Positions 10,479 through 20,126 of a stretch of 64,000 nt of DNA are shown piece by piece. The DNA lies in contig CM043962.1 in NCBI GenBank assembly GCA_014529385.2, positions 37,975,098 to 38,039,097 of the forward strand. The letters run 5' to 3'. Position 1 is the first letter of the stretch. Each line of letters starts with the position of its first letter. The notes beneath the pieces were generated by a model, which saw only the letters and a list, made by a program, of their open reading frames with translations, was not told the origin of the DNA and made no database searches. Made by a program: the position numbers and the translations under genes. The stretch is from Adiantum capillus-veneris. Lineage: Eukaryota > Streptophyta > Polypodiopsida > Polypodiales > Pteridaceae.

Positions 10479-11032
10479 TGCCTGGCCTTTGGTTTATTTT
10501 TTTTAAATGTTGAAGCCTTTGCACACTAGGAGTTAAATTGGTCCTGTCCCAAATTTAAAGTGGCCAGCCAATTTATTAAAGACCTTTTAATTTGACCATT
10601 AGCGTAAAAATGAAATCATTGGCTGTGCAATAAGAATACGAAACGCTCCAGAGAGGCATCGCTAGCGCGTGGTACCAAAAGGTGCATCTGCCAGGGCTGG
10701 GGCTCTCAAGGGGTGCGACCCATCATCGCCAAGGGGTGCGAGGCAGGAAGCTCCAGCGCATGGAAGAGAGGAATGCAAGGGGTGCATCTCTTCAGAGAGG
10801 TGCATGCCAGGAGTACAGCCGGTATGCCATAGCATCCATCTCTTTCTTCTGTCTTCTGCTTGACTTTATGTATACGTAGCAGAGAAGATTACCTCATGCT
10901 GGATTGTATATTTTCCATCGTTCTTTTGCTTCCATGCAACTCCGGGAAGGGGGGGAAGAGGGTAGGAAGGGGGGGAAGAGGGTAGCGGCGAGGGTGAGAG
11001 GCTCACAACCTTCGGGTCTCGGGAAAAAAATT
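10479..11032 (-). other. Element C untranslated leader
   Basis: No gene is seen between the PBS and the first ATG. The segment holds four AGGGGTGC-type repeats (10677-10800) and a tandem duplication of a G-rich 20-mer (GGAAGGGGGGGAAGAGGGTA, 10945-10984) close to the PBS. Confidence 0.6.
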
Positions 11033-11044
11033 GCTCTGTTACCA
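11033..11044 (-). promoter_or_regulatory. Element C primer-binding site
   Basis: On the - strand TGGTAACAGAGC follows the LTR end CCTTACA by one base. It differs at one position from the tRNA-iMet type (TGGTATCAGAGC) used by the other elements here. Confidence 0.85.
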
Positions 11045-11045
11045 C

Positions 11046-11590
11046 TGTAAGGATTCTAGGTACTAATCTTTTATTAAGTACTTAAACTCATGATTAAGAC
11101 TTAAGAAACTGAATTGAACTCAAAGAAAGACTCAGAAGACTCTGTGTTTGATTGATTGATTGAAAGTGTGATACAAGGGCTCCTTATATAGGAGACGAAG
11201 AGACACAAATGAAAAGACACATCTCTTGGTGAAGAGAGATGACTTTAGATGTAAAGACACATCCTTTCGGCGAAGAGCTGCAACCATTGGGCGAAGAGTC
11301 GCACCCGTAGAGTGCAGGGGTGTGACCATCCAAGCGCAGGGCATAGTAACAGGGAATGGCCGTTTTCAGGTCTCCGATCCCCGTTCCCATTCCAAGTTCC
11401 GGTTCCGAATCCCCGTTCCGTGTTTCAAACGTGAGTACCCGTAACAAGGAATGGCATTTTGTTCCGCGTTCCCGTTCCCCGTTCCCGTTCCGGTTTCGCG
11501 TTCCTGGTAACTATGGCGCAGGGGTCCTCCTTGGCATGGCACTTCGCATATCTGCATCAATGAGTAAGTATTGTGGATGTAGTTAAGTCA
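11046..11590 (-). repeat. Element C 5' LTR (545 bp)
   Basis: On the - strand it begins TGACTTAACTACATCC at 11590 and ends CCTTACA at 11046, next to the PBS. It lacks the GAAATACCG core of the other LTRs, in keeping with its different lineage. It contains a block of degenerate GGAACG/GGGAACG hexamer-type repeats (11350-11510). The outer flank is D integrase, so gtttg (11591-11595 on +: caaac) is the predicted target duplicate. Confidence 0.8.
11350..11510. repeat. Degenerate GTTCCC/GGAACG repeats
   Basis: Repeats of CGTTCCC/GTTCCG occur about fifteen times in 160 bp, for example CGTTCCCGTTCCCCGTTCCC near 11470. Two copies of a larger unit (GTAACAGGGAATGG and GTAACAAGGAATGG) suggest local duplication. 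Confidence 0.85.
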
Positions 11591-12079
11591 CAAACGTGAC
11601 AGATCAGGCTTGACCGTCTTCTTTACCGGAATGAAATGGGTCTGTTTACTGAATCTGTCGATGACAGTCCAAATGCCATCATGCCCACTTTGAGTCTTGG
11701 GAAAAATCCATGGCAATGTTCTCAGGGACGGGACGGTATGGGTAAAGGCTGTAGAACATCCTGGTGCCTTATGCCTGTCAAACTTGACCTTTTGGCATAC
11801 CAAACAACTGCGAAAAAACTCGTCCACATCCTTTTTGAGCCTCTGCCACTAAAAGTAAGGCTCAACACCCTTCACGGTGGTATCTATGCCGCGGTGGCCT
11901 GAAAAAGGTAGACAATGGCACTCTCTCAAAACCTTTTCCCTCAAAGGCTGTGTTACACACAACATCCTTTTCCGCATTAAATAGCCATCCCGTATGGAAT
12001 AGCCTGCGACTGTCTCTCCACTCTGTATTGGGTGAAAGTTATCTGCAAATTCAAGATCTGTGGCGTATTGATGTACCAT
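11591..12079 (-). pseudogene. Element D: integrase, N-terminal half
   Basis: From 12079: SGETVAGYSIRDGYLMRKRM, then the zinc domain ECHCLPFSGHRGIDTT ... and CLVCQKVKFDRHKAPG, then the start of the DDE core (SGHDGIWTVIDRFSKQTHF with the first catalytic Asp). It stops at KKTVKPDLSRL where C inserted. A frameshift near 11840 separates the zinc domain halves. The order and spacing match H (46960-47380). Confidence 0.9.
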
Positions 12080-12660
12080 ATTCTCGAAGCTTCAATGATG
12101 TATCGTGGAAATAGCCAGAACCAAGGGATTTCTAGACAACGCATCTACCACTAAATTCTTTTTTCCTTGAACATGGACTATCTGGAAATGGAACTGATAG
12201 GATGCTAGCCCATCTCATCTGCTTTTCCGAAAGTTGCTTTTATGACAAGAAGTAGCGCAAACTTTGATGGTCTGTAAAGACGATAAAATCAGCTCCGAGT
12301 AGAAAGTGTCGCCACTGTGTAAGAGCATGGATAACTGCTAGGAGCTCTTTCTCGTAAATCTGTGCAACCAATTCAGGACGTGAAAACATCTTGCTCTCAT
12401 AAGTAATGACATGGCTTTGCATCAGACTACGACCACAAGCATCACAGTAAACTTCGAATGGCTTTTGCAAGTCTGGCAAGGCCAACACTAGTCCCGTAGT
12501 CAACTTTTCTTTGAGAGTCCGAAAGGCTGGAATCTCTGTCAGTCCCCAAGTAAAGGGAACTCCTTTTTGAGTCAGTATATGCAAAGGAGAAGCTATCTCT
12601 GCAAATTTTCGAATGAACCGCCTATAAAATGAGCACAAGTCCAAAAAACTTCGAACTTCA
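12080..12660 (-). pseudogene. Element D: RNase H
   Basis: The frame reads FYRRFIRKFAEIASPLHILT, then FEVYCDACGRSL (catalytic Asp), ELVAQIYEKELLAVIHAL (Glu) and ADFIVFTDHQSLRYFLS (Asp), the Gypsy RNase H triad. Compared with H, the AVLMQEG segment after GRSLG is shortened to LMQS. The region below 12240 (tether to integrase) is degenerate. Confidence 0.9.
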
Positions 12661-12680
12661 TGAACATTCTTTAAATCAGG

Positions 12681-13520
12681 CTAATCATGAATAGTCTCAA
12701 TTTTGGCCGGGTCCATCTTTACCCCTTCTACTGAGACGATGTGTCTCAAGAAATGTATCTCAGGCAAGAAAAATTCGCTCTTTTTTGCATTTATAACCAA
12801 TTTATGTTTCCGCAGTGCCTGGAAGACCTGCAACAGGTGGTGTTTATGTTCTGCTTCATTTTTGGAGAAGACGATGATGTCGTCAAAGAAATTGCCCACA
12901 AACGATCGGTACTCTTTGAAAATCCTATCCATCATACGGTTAAATGTTGTTGGAGCATTCGTAAGGCCAAATGGCATAACCAAATATTCGTACAAACCAA
13001 AAGTTTTTCTAGAAGCTGTCTTGTAGAGGTCTCCATGAGCAATTCGAATTTGATGATATTCACTCTTCAAATCAATTCTGCTGAAACAAGAGGACCCTTG
13101 AAGTTTGTCGAGAATATCATCGATCCTTGGGATAGGGAATCTGACCTTGATGGTGATTTTATTGAGAGCTCTATAGTCAATGCACATTCTCCAAGATCCA
13201 TCTTTCTTTAGTACTAGCAATACCGGTGTACAGAAGGGTGAAGTGCTAGGTTGGATGAGACCCTTTTCAAGAAGTTCTTTTAATTGGTTCATGATTTCTT
13301 CATTTTGGGCTCGGCTAACTCGATAAGGTGGCCGGTTTGGAGGTGTACTACCTGGAATCAAATCAATCGTGTGATCTTCAGGATGAGAAGGAGGTAACTC
13401 GCATGGTAGGCCCTCAGAGTCAGCCTGTGCGCGTAGAAATTCTTGTTGTTTCTTATCTAAATCAGACATATTTGATCTTTGTTCATCATTCAATTCGTTC
13501 GAGAAAAATCGAGTAAACAA
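12681..13520 (-). pseudogene. Element D: reverse transcriptase
   Basis: This is the best preserved RT in the window: 279 open codons. It contains DHTIDLIPGSTPPNRPPYRV, then KDGSWRMCIDYRALNKITIK, RIDLKSEYHQIRI, FGLTNAPTTFNRMMDRIF, and FVGNFFDDIIVFSKNEAE with FFDD at the catalytic site. FFDD is a known variant of YxDD in plant Gypsy RTs. A stop at 12680 separates it from RNase H. Confidence 0.93.
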
Positions 13521-13834
13521 AAAGACTCGATTTTATTACTTTAGAAACGGCCAAAGCCGATACAAGTGGGATGGACTCGCCCTTCAGTTCTACATTGAGT
13601 ACAGTCTCTCTGCCCTTCTCATTCTTCAAGATGGCTTTCCTTGCCCTATAATCGGCCACGGGACTGTTCTTGTGGAACCAAGGGATTCCTAGGAGGACAT
13701 CACACCTCCCCAAGGCATGATGTAAAAGTCCTCATGTCCTTAATACCCCTGACAATGCAAACGAAGTTTGCCAATGACAAATGTAATGGCAACATCGCGT
13801 CCGGGTGCCGCTAGAACAGCCTCCGCCTGTGGCA
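13486..13834 (-). pseudogene. Element D: protease, C-terminal part
   Basis: The frame reads CDVLLGIPWFHKNSPVADYR and KGRETVLNVELKGESIPLVS. It matches A (2815-3000) but is separated from its catalytic N-terminal part by the insertion at 13835-14325. Confidence 0.85.
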
Positions 13835-14325
13835 TTTCCTTCTATTGTGTGAGACTAGATTCCCACAAGATCTTGACCTCCACCTCTCCTTTTTTTGTGT
13901 GGAAGACCTCCTTCCTACACTCCTCTTTGCTTACCTCTCTCCCTGACCACCCCCACTTCCATGCCAGTTGCATTGTCATAAAATCTAATATCTAATCAAC
14001 CCAAATGATTTCTCATATTAAACTGATCATTTAGTGTGGGAGAATAAACGGGAACAAGGGTTAAGATATAGACATGTACTTATAGATCTATCTCAACACA
14101 AGGCCAATGGTAAAAGGGGCCCAAATGAGAGATGGTCTATCAAAGAGCAAGGCTAACCAATGGAGCATAAGACCTTAGGGTTAGCTTCATTGAAGAACTC
14201 CAATAGTTAGCGTAGAAGGCCCTTGACCTTAGGTAAGGTAGGGCTGAGCTTCAGGTGGGAACCCGCGGCCCAAGCTTGAGGTGCTTGTCATGCTTGATGA
14301 CTAAGGTGCTTGAGGTGCTTGATGG
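13835..14325. other. Unidentified insertion in element D protease
   Basis: Alignment by eye with A and H shows protease homology ending at GCCTCCGCCTGTGGC (13834) and resuming near 14326 (ATTTGCTCGTGCGTAATTTC). The 490 bases between have no coding signal in either strand. Three AGGTGCTTG copies lie at its right end (14278-14322). I find no convincing terminal inverted repeats or target duplication, so its class is unknown. Confidence 0.65.
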
Positions 14326-14488
14326 CCATTTGCTCGTGCGTAATTTCAAGTTGAGCCACCAATTCGGGTGAAATAAAGGCCTTGGCTCCTCCGTCAAAGA
14401 AGATTAGGGCTTCTTGGTCTCGCAACTTTGCCCCATGCGCGGCAAAGTTCAGTGCTTTCATCCATGTGATCCGGGTCGGTCCCCACAC
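14326..14488 (-). pseudogene. Element D: protease, N-terminal part
   Basis: The frame contains DQEALIFFDGGAKAFISPEL, with the same D-G-G triad as A. One codon present in A (Asn of KANF) is missing. It is followed by the insertion. Confidence 0.85.
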
Positions 14489-16102
14489 AATCTGGTACCA
14501 GTCTTGCGTTCATCTTTCCTTTCCTTTTGCGTCTTTGGCTGCTCTGGAACTTTGTGGCCTATCTTCTGATTTTCCTTTGGGTGCCTTTTTGGGGCACTGT
14601 GCGGATACATGTCCTTGTTCCCCACAATCAAAGCACTTCCCCGTTTTGAGATACTCGGATTTCTGTTCCTCTATTAGTCGGGGACGTGTATGTTTCTTTT
14701 TTTGAAACTTCCCTTTTCTTCTGTTACCATTATTCGAATTTTGTCCAGTCCTAGTTGTCAAAGGTTGATCAGTTGGATACGTAAGAGTACCCGTATGCAT
14801 AGCAAACCCTTGCTTAGCATATCCCATCGGTTGTTGTATGGACTCGGACTTCTGCAGTAAGCAGTAATCTCGTATCTCTTTGGGTCAAAATCACTCATTC
14901 TGTTCCTTAAAAGTGATCTTCCTGAAAGAAGAGGCCGATAAGAAGGTATCCCAAAATCTCTGACAATAAGTATCCAAAGTATCTTCCTTGATCATCCGAA
15001 GGTGATTCCAAGCGGTAATCACATCACGTGCGTACTCCTGAGTGAGCCAAGAGGATGTGAAAAGGCACTTGAACTTCAACCACTTTGTCGGTGCTTCCTT
15101 TTGTAGCAAGAGAGTGGACCGTTAAGTCTGTGCATTTCCTTTCAAATAAGATGCTACCCTTCGAACCTTGGATTGTTTGAATAGCGCCCTCCAGAATAAG
15201 CTATGTCGAATTGTTGAATAAAAGCGAGGGCCTTGTGCGTATCTCGGAAGCCTGAAAAAGTATCAAACTTAAGTGCTTGTCCACCCTCCTTGAAATCTTT
15301 GGTTTTCTTGCTCTTGTCCTCGAGAAAGTCATATTGGTTGACTCTGGACAAATGCTTCCTCTTAGAATAAAACATCGGTTCATTAGAGTCCAAACTCTCA
15401 GAAGAAGATGAAGTCTCCTCTGAGCTATCTAGATATTTCCAGGATCTTCGGTGGGATTTTCTTTTCTTGGCCTTCTTCTTGTTCTTTCCATGTTTTCGGA
15501 TCTTTCGTCGTTTCTTGCCCTTTCTGTCCTCATCACTGAAATCAGAGGAGGAAGAGCTGTTGGAACTATCAGCATAGGATGAGGACGAACTGGACACACC
15601 TTTGAAGCGTACACGCTTCTTTGATTTTCGTGCATTTGCAAAAGTAGACTTCTGACCCAAGTAGCCAGGATAGTCTGTGGATCGACTGTGTTCCTTTGAA
15701 TGCTTCTTGGTCTTTAAAAGTTGGTTGACTCGTTTGTCGACGTCGTCGAGTTTCATCTTCAGTGAGCATCCGTGGAACATGAGCTTTCTTCAAAGCTGAT
15801 CTCAAAGGTGAATCAATGGCCGTACACCATTGGGAATGCATCTCATCAATTGAATGCCGGGAAAAAAAGTTCACGTATTGGGGATCTTTAGAATATTGGA
15901 GCATCTACCGAGCACAGACATCAACCTGTTGTTGACGATGCATCTCCATTCGTTCATACTCCGTGGGTCGGGGTGGCCCGTACTCTTCTTCTGAATCTCT
16001 AGAAGATGGCCGACGTCCGTTTGAATCTTTCGTGCTCTCTCTCGATCCGGAGTTGTCAGGTGGGTTGTTCTAATCCTTGCGGGATTCATCGATTGAATCC
16101 AT
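14489..16102 (-). pseudogene. Element D: Gag
   Basis: The ATG at 16102 (MDSIDESRKD) lies 52 bases after the PBS. The N-terminal part reads RDSEEEYGPPRPTEYERMEM, a family signature shared with A (GREYGPPRPTQAE). A Ser/Asp-rich and Lys-rich region follows (15420-15600), then capsid (LKFDTFSGFRDTHKALAFIQ, WLKFKCLFTSSWLTQEY) and a CCHC zinc knuckle, CFDCGEQGHVSAQCP (14590-14640). Stops and frameshifts occur near 15904, 15780, 15150 and 14890. Confidence 0.87.
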
Positions 16103-16153
16103 GTGTATCGCGATAGAATGGATCGGATTCTCCTTGGAAGAAAAGTCGACTGA

Positions 16154-16165
16154 GCTTTGATACCA
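16154..16165 (-). promoter_or_regulatory. Element D primer-binding site
   Basis: On the - strand TGGTATCAAAGC lies one base after the LTR end GTTACA. It carries one change (G to A) from the tRNA-iMet complement. Confidence 0.9.
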
Positions 16166-16166
16166 C

Positions 16167-16740
16167 TGTAACAAACTTGGATATCCCAAGTCGGGAATCA
16201 GGCACGACACACGAGAGAATCACTTAAAAATACTTCTCAAACTTTATCACTATTCAATAGAGTTGACATGGCCCGTCGTAGTTCTGTGCCTAAAAGTATT
16301 GGCCCAAAGTCTGGCATCCCTTTCGGTATTGATTTTTATATTAATCCTTAAGCAAAGTACAAAGTCCGAGGGTCCTCTCTGCACATTGCTCTCTGGCAAA
16401 ACTGAGGGAGAGTCGCCCTTGAATACAACTTTATAGGCTCTGGGCCTTCTAAAAGCAGTATATGAAAAGCTTGAGGTCTCAAAAGCATCCAGCCTCAAAA
16501 GCCAGCGCTCCAGGCCAGCCAACACGATTTGCAGTGCAAAAAGCGGGCACCCGTACAGCCTGCCACGTCATCGTGTTTTACGGGATTTTTGCCATGTTAG
16601 CAATCCACGCGATTTTGGGTCTTCTCTTTCTTTTTTTCTTTACTTATGTGTCCCATGGGCCCATCGGACGGGACCCCGTAAGTTGGGAACAACTAACAAA
16701 AAAATAGTCTTTGATCCATCTGGTAATGCCACGTCATCAT

Positions 16741-16743
<3 letters not shown>
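16167..16743 (-). repeat. Element D 5' LTR, outer end clipped
   Basis: It ends (16167) TTACA before the PBS and contains the LTR core near 16305-16335. The outer end reads GCCACGTCATCATTTTG on +. In complete LTRs this is followed by TGACA, but here it runs into (GA)n, so the last few bases of the LTR are lost or replaced. Confidence 0.8.

Positions 16744-16801
<58 letters not shown>
16744..16801. repeat. (GA)n microsatellite at LTR-LTR junction
   Basis: About 28 GA dinucleotides join the clipped end of D's LTR to a clipped LTR of element E. Both LTRs lose their normal ends exactly at this repeat. Confidence 0.95.
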
Positions 16802-16804
<3 letters not shown>

Positions 16805-17385
16805 CACCAAGGAGTTCCCCGCCTAGAAGCATTCGCCCCAAAGACTGGCGCCCCTTCCGGTATTTATTTATTATTGCTCACAACAAGGTATAACTCCCGA
16901 GGGTCCTCTGCTCTGAGACTCTACGTCGAGATGCTCTGTAGAGTGAGAGGCCTAAGGGCTCTTATAAACCTACAAGGGATGCCTAAAAGTAGAGCCCCAA
17001 AAGCAATTATCTTAAAAGCACTAAACCCGACGAAGCAACTGTTCTCGAAAGCGTCTTGTAAAAATGCCTAGTGGCCAGCAACGCAAAACGGGGAAATCCG
17101 TACAGCCCACCACGTCAACGCCAGTAACGTAGTTTACAGAAATCGGTGGCGCAAGCAACGCAATTTACGGAAATCGATACAGCTTGCCACGTCAGCATGC
17201 CAACGCAATTTATGGAAATGACTTCGAGAGGTCAAGCTTTTGATATTTAGGGTTTCGAGCCCCGTGGCCGGTGCTCAGAAGTTCTTTAAGTTGGTTGGTT
17301 CAGTGTTTCTTGTCCACACCAGTCTCTCTTGTCCACGCGGCCATTTCTCTTCCAGTTGGGCATGCCATGTCATCACTTTGTGACA
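16802..17385 (-). repeat. Element E LTR, left copy (truncated)
   Basis: It starts TGTCACAAAGTGATGACATG on the - strand at 17385. It carries the core GGCGCCCCTTCCGGTATTTA (16847-16866 on +), and its 3' end is lost at the (GA)n tract. The U3 portion repeats the TGACGTGG/GTACGGA-type units found in related LTRs. Confidence 0.8.
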
Positions 17386-17716
17386 ACGGACGGCGGTACG
17401 CCAATGGGAATGCATCTCGTCAAGCAGGTGCTTGACCAAAACTTCGCATACTAAGGATCCTTGGACTATTGAAGCATCTGTTGGGCACAAGCATTTACTT
17501 GCTGTTGACACTCCATTCCATTCTTTCGTACTCAGTAGGTGGAGACGGGCCGTATCCTTCCGAATCTTTCGAAGATGGACGATGTCCGTTGGAATCTTCA
17601 TTATTCTCTCGTGAGCCAGGGTGGTCGGGTGCCACAAATTCCTTTTGCTCGTCGTCCGAATCTGTGTGCGCTGCAAATGAAGGGATCGGATCCTTTGTAG
17701 AAGAAGAATCAATTGA
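17386..17716 (-). pseudogene. Element E: gag N-terminal remnant
   Basis: The degenerate frame matches the first ~100 codons of D Gag (DSEGYGPSPPTEYERMEWSV; HLLDEMHSHWRTAVR). Homology stops exactly at the LTR boundary, marking the deletion junction. Confidence 0.8.
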
Positions 17717-17728
17717 GCTGTGATACCA
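17717..17728 (-). promoter_or_regulatory. Element E primer-binding site
   Basis: The - strand sequence TGGTATCACAGC follows the LTR end ATTACA by one base. Confidence 0.8.
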
Positions 17729-17729
17729 C

Positions 17730-17864
17730 TGTAATAGACCTGGACACTCCAAGCCGAAGATCTTATGCAACACACGTGAGAAAACTGAAAGAACTGAACA
17801 AAATTGAGAGGGAGACGACATGGGACGGCGAAGTTGTGCGCTCAGAGAGATTGACCCCAAAGAC
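17730..17864 (-). repeat. Element E LTR, right copy (3' end only)
   Basis: Homology to other LTR 3' ends (GGGCATTGGCCCC/AAGACTGG type) runs from 17730 to CCCCAAAGACTGG at 17864 and then stops. The rest of the LTR is missing or displaced by repeat F1. Confidence 0.7.
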
Positions 17865-19190
17865 TGGTGTCACCAGGAGTTGTATTTTTCTTGTTGCCTT
17901 CCGTAAATAAGTATTGGATATTTTAATTTTTTCTTGTTTTCCCTGGAACCCTTGAAAAGGTGCAAGTGGACATTGTATGGCCAGTGTGAAATGGCTGTAG
18001 CCGAATAGGTTTCTCACATCGGGAGTCTTGGTCGGTCAGTTTGGGACTGGTCGGGTCAATTAGCACTGAATTTTGATGAGTATGGAAGCCTGTGTGCGCC
18101 AAATGAAGCGTGGCCACTCGAAAAGTCACTTACAACTTTATAAGTCAGTGGGAACTAGGGAATTAACTCAAAAGGGGCAAACTGGACACTTGGCAGAAGG
18201 AGAGCAGCCTGCAGGACACCTCAACAAGAGGGGGCGCCCATTTTGAGGCTGGGGCTGGTTTTTGGTTCATTAAGTGACCTATAATGTGTGTGTGAGTAGT
18301 GGGTGTAGGTCTACAGCTGTAATGAAAAGCTTGCCTTCTCCTCTGTCTCATGTAGCGCGATGACTTGCTCTTGTGCATCTCTCTCTCCCCTTTGGCACAT
18401 ATGGTAATGCCACTAGTTGGGCTACTCATTTGAATATGTACAGTTCTGAAGTTTATGTGCGTTGGCCAAGGCAAGAGCCTTCTGATCAGGAACCGAATTA
18501 GCTAATTGCTAATCCCCCACAGGTACGCACAGTTCCATCGCGAAAGATTGCGAGTTTGGAGAGTTTTCTCGTCCAATTCACATGGGAACTTGTCCCATTG
18601 CGTGCGGGAGCCCTTGGGACACGCGTAGGCGTGTTCGCTTCGCTAAAAACAATCCGAAACAGGGAATTACAGTCTGCTGTGTTTTCTGCAGGTTTAGGGT
18701 TTCGCACCTAAACTGCAAGGGAACACTAGGGGAGCCTCGTGAGAGCCTTGGGATGCCTGTACAGGCTTTTGGTCACCCGGCAGAGAAAAACAGAGAATTA
18801 CAGCCCGCTGAATTTCTGTGACAGCTCACCAGAAAGCTTCTAGATAGCGAGGGAATCCGCCCTAGACAGGTACTTTTGATCTACAGGGGTATTTGCGTTG
18901 TTATGCTGCGGAAATCAGGTCGGAAACCTGCGTTTTCAGCCCTTGCCAGGTTTGGACAGCTTTGTGAAAGCTTGTACTAAGTGGTCGGATCGTCTACCTT
19001 AAATTGAATAAGAAATACCGAAAGGGGCGCTAGTCTTTGGGGCCTACAGGGTGTCGGTCTCGTGTGCGCAGTGACATTCTAGTCGTTGGACGCATCTGTG
19101 TTCTCTTTCCTTCTCAGTGCTCTGTGTAAAGTTAACAGGTATTGAAATAGTACTGCTAATTGAAATAATATTGCCCTCTACGTTGTACAG
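17865..19190 (+). repeat. LTR-like repeat F1
   Basis: This starts TGTCACC and shares many blocks with F2 in the same order: GGACATTGTATGGCC (17966/23232), GAGGGGGCGC (18220/23970), GAGGCAAGAGCC (~18468/24197), AACCGAATTAGCTA/AACAGGGTTAGCTA, and the core GAAATACCGAAAGGGGCGC followed by GGGGCCTACAGG (19013/24608). The core is the one found in the Gypsy LTRs, so F1 and F2 are probably long, diverged LTRs on the + strand. Partner coding regions are not present. No gene is seen inside. Confidence 0.6.
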
Positions 19191-20080
19191 GCCGGTTATA
19201 ACTGGCGCCTCTTCTCGGTATTTCTTTATTATTATGCTTCACAAAGTATAATGTTCGAGGGTTCTTTTCTTCGATTAGTGCTCCCAAGCTAATCTGTCGA
19301 GAAAGAGGCCTTGGCAATTCTTATGAAAGCGCCCTTGGCCCAAAAGCAGTACATGAAAAGCTACCAATCCAAAAGCATCTGGCTCCAAATGCTAGCACTG
19401 CCAGCAGCCAACATGTTTTGGAGAAATCTGTATGACCTGCCATGTCATCAACGTAAAATGTAGGCGTTCGTATAGTTGCCACGTCATCAACACAATTTGC
19501 GGGCATCCGTACAATTGCCACATCAGCATGCCTTTACGCAAGGCTTTAATGTGTGTGTGTGTGTGGCCTTGCTCTATTTTTATGTCAAGTGTCCTCCCTT
19601 GTTTATAAGTGACACGGGAGGAGAGTGAAGGGATCGACGGCAGGGGCTTCTTATCGGCGGCGCGCTTGATTTGGACCGTCGGATCGACACAACAAGGGGG
19701 GGAAGGTAGGATTTTATACACTTGTGCTTGCCATATGTGCAAATAAGGCATGGGCATGTGGAGTGGGAGGTCGCGGGTTCAAGGGCATGAGGCGACACAC
19801 AGAGCCCTAATTTTTTTTTCCCATTCAAATGGATCAACGGCTGATTAGACCCCAACCGTCGATCCCTTGTCTCCTCCCGTGACACTTATAGACGAGGTAG
19901 TGTCCCCTAGACCTCGTCGGACAAGATCGCCATAAGTTGGCGGAAATTGACTTTAAAAATAGGCTACTCGGCAAGCCTTATAAGTTTGATAAAACTTTAT
20001 CTACCTCTTTCACTAGGGTTTCGACCCCTCTTTGTTCACAGTACATCCTTTAGGTCATGCAACGTCATCACTTTGTGACA
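19191..20080 (-). repeat. LTR J (Gypsy-type, truncated) hosting a MITE-like insert
   Basis: It starts TGTCACAAAGTGATGACG at 20080 (- strand) and carries the core near 19203-19228. It is truncated about 100 bases before a normal LTR end. It contains TGACGTGGCA-type and GTACGGAT units (19430-19520), a (TG)n run at 19549-19564, and the inverted-repeat insert at 19588-19911. Confidence 0.7.
19588..19911. mobile_element. MITE-like element with ~55-bp terminal inverted repeats
   Basis: The left arm (19588-19642: AGTGTCCTCCCTTG...TATAAGTGACACGGGAGGAG...GGGATCGACGG) is repeated inverted at the right (19851-19911: CCGTCGATCCC...CTCCTCCCGTGACACTTATA...). The interior is about 210 bp and non-coding, with a GGGTTCAAG box-B-like motif near 19775. 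Small size, no ORF and long inverted repeats suit a MITE. I cannot name the superfamily because a clear target duplication is not visible. Confidence 0.6.
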
Positions 20081-20126
20081 TGGCACTGCGCAACAATTTG
20101 GGGAGCATTTTGATATGCTGTCGTGC

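Larger units (their letters stand above)
5692..11590 (-). mobile_element. Ty3/Gypsy element C, truncated by element A
   Basis: This is a Gypsy element of a different lineage from A/D/H. On the - strand: LTR (11590-11046), PBS, a long leader with an extra ORF, gag, protease, RT and integrase, cut at 5692 inside the integrase C-terminal region by element A. RNase H is missing, replaced by unrelated sequence (6870-7181). Its protease has the canonical DSG triad and its RT has YLDD, unlike A/D/H. The LTR lies in D's integrase, so C is younger than D. Confidence 0.9.
11591..16743 (-). mobile_element. Ty3/Gypsy element D, truncated by element C
   Basis: Element D belongs to the same lineage as A and H. 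On the - strand: LTR (16743-16167), PBS, gag, protease (split by a 490-bp insertion), RT, RNase H and the first half of integrase, cut by element C's LTR at 11590. The rest of integrase, the chromodomain and the 3' LTR should lie left of the window. It is the outermost and therefore oldest member of the left-hand nest. Confidence 0.9.
16802..17864 (-). mobile_element. Element E: Gypsy deletion derivative (LTR - gag stub - LTR)
   Basis: On the - strand: a partial LTR (17864-17730), PBS (17728-17717), a fragment of gag N-terminus (17716-17386), then directly a second LTR beginning TGTCACAAAGTGATGAC at 17385 and truncated at 16802. No polypurine tract, protease, RT or integrase is present. A large internal deletion from gag to the 3' LTR start explains this. 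Confidence 0.75.

Noticed and set aside
12840-12900. FFDD in place of YxDD in the RT of D and H as a novel active site
   Set aside because: FFDD is a well-known variant among plant Ty3/Gypsy reverse transcriptases, so it is not unusual.
19765-19790. tRNA or SINE box B (GGTCGCGGGTTCAAG)
   Set aside because: No box A at the right distance and no cloverleaf; it lies inside the MITE-like repeat and is probably chance.
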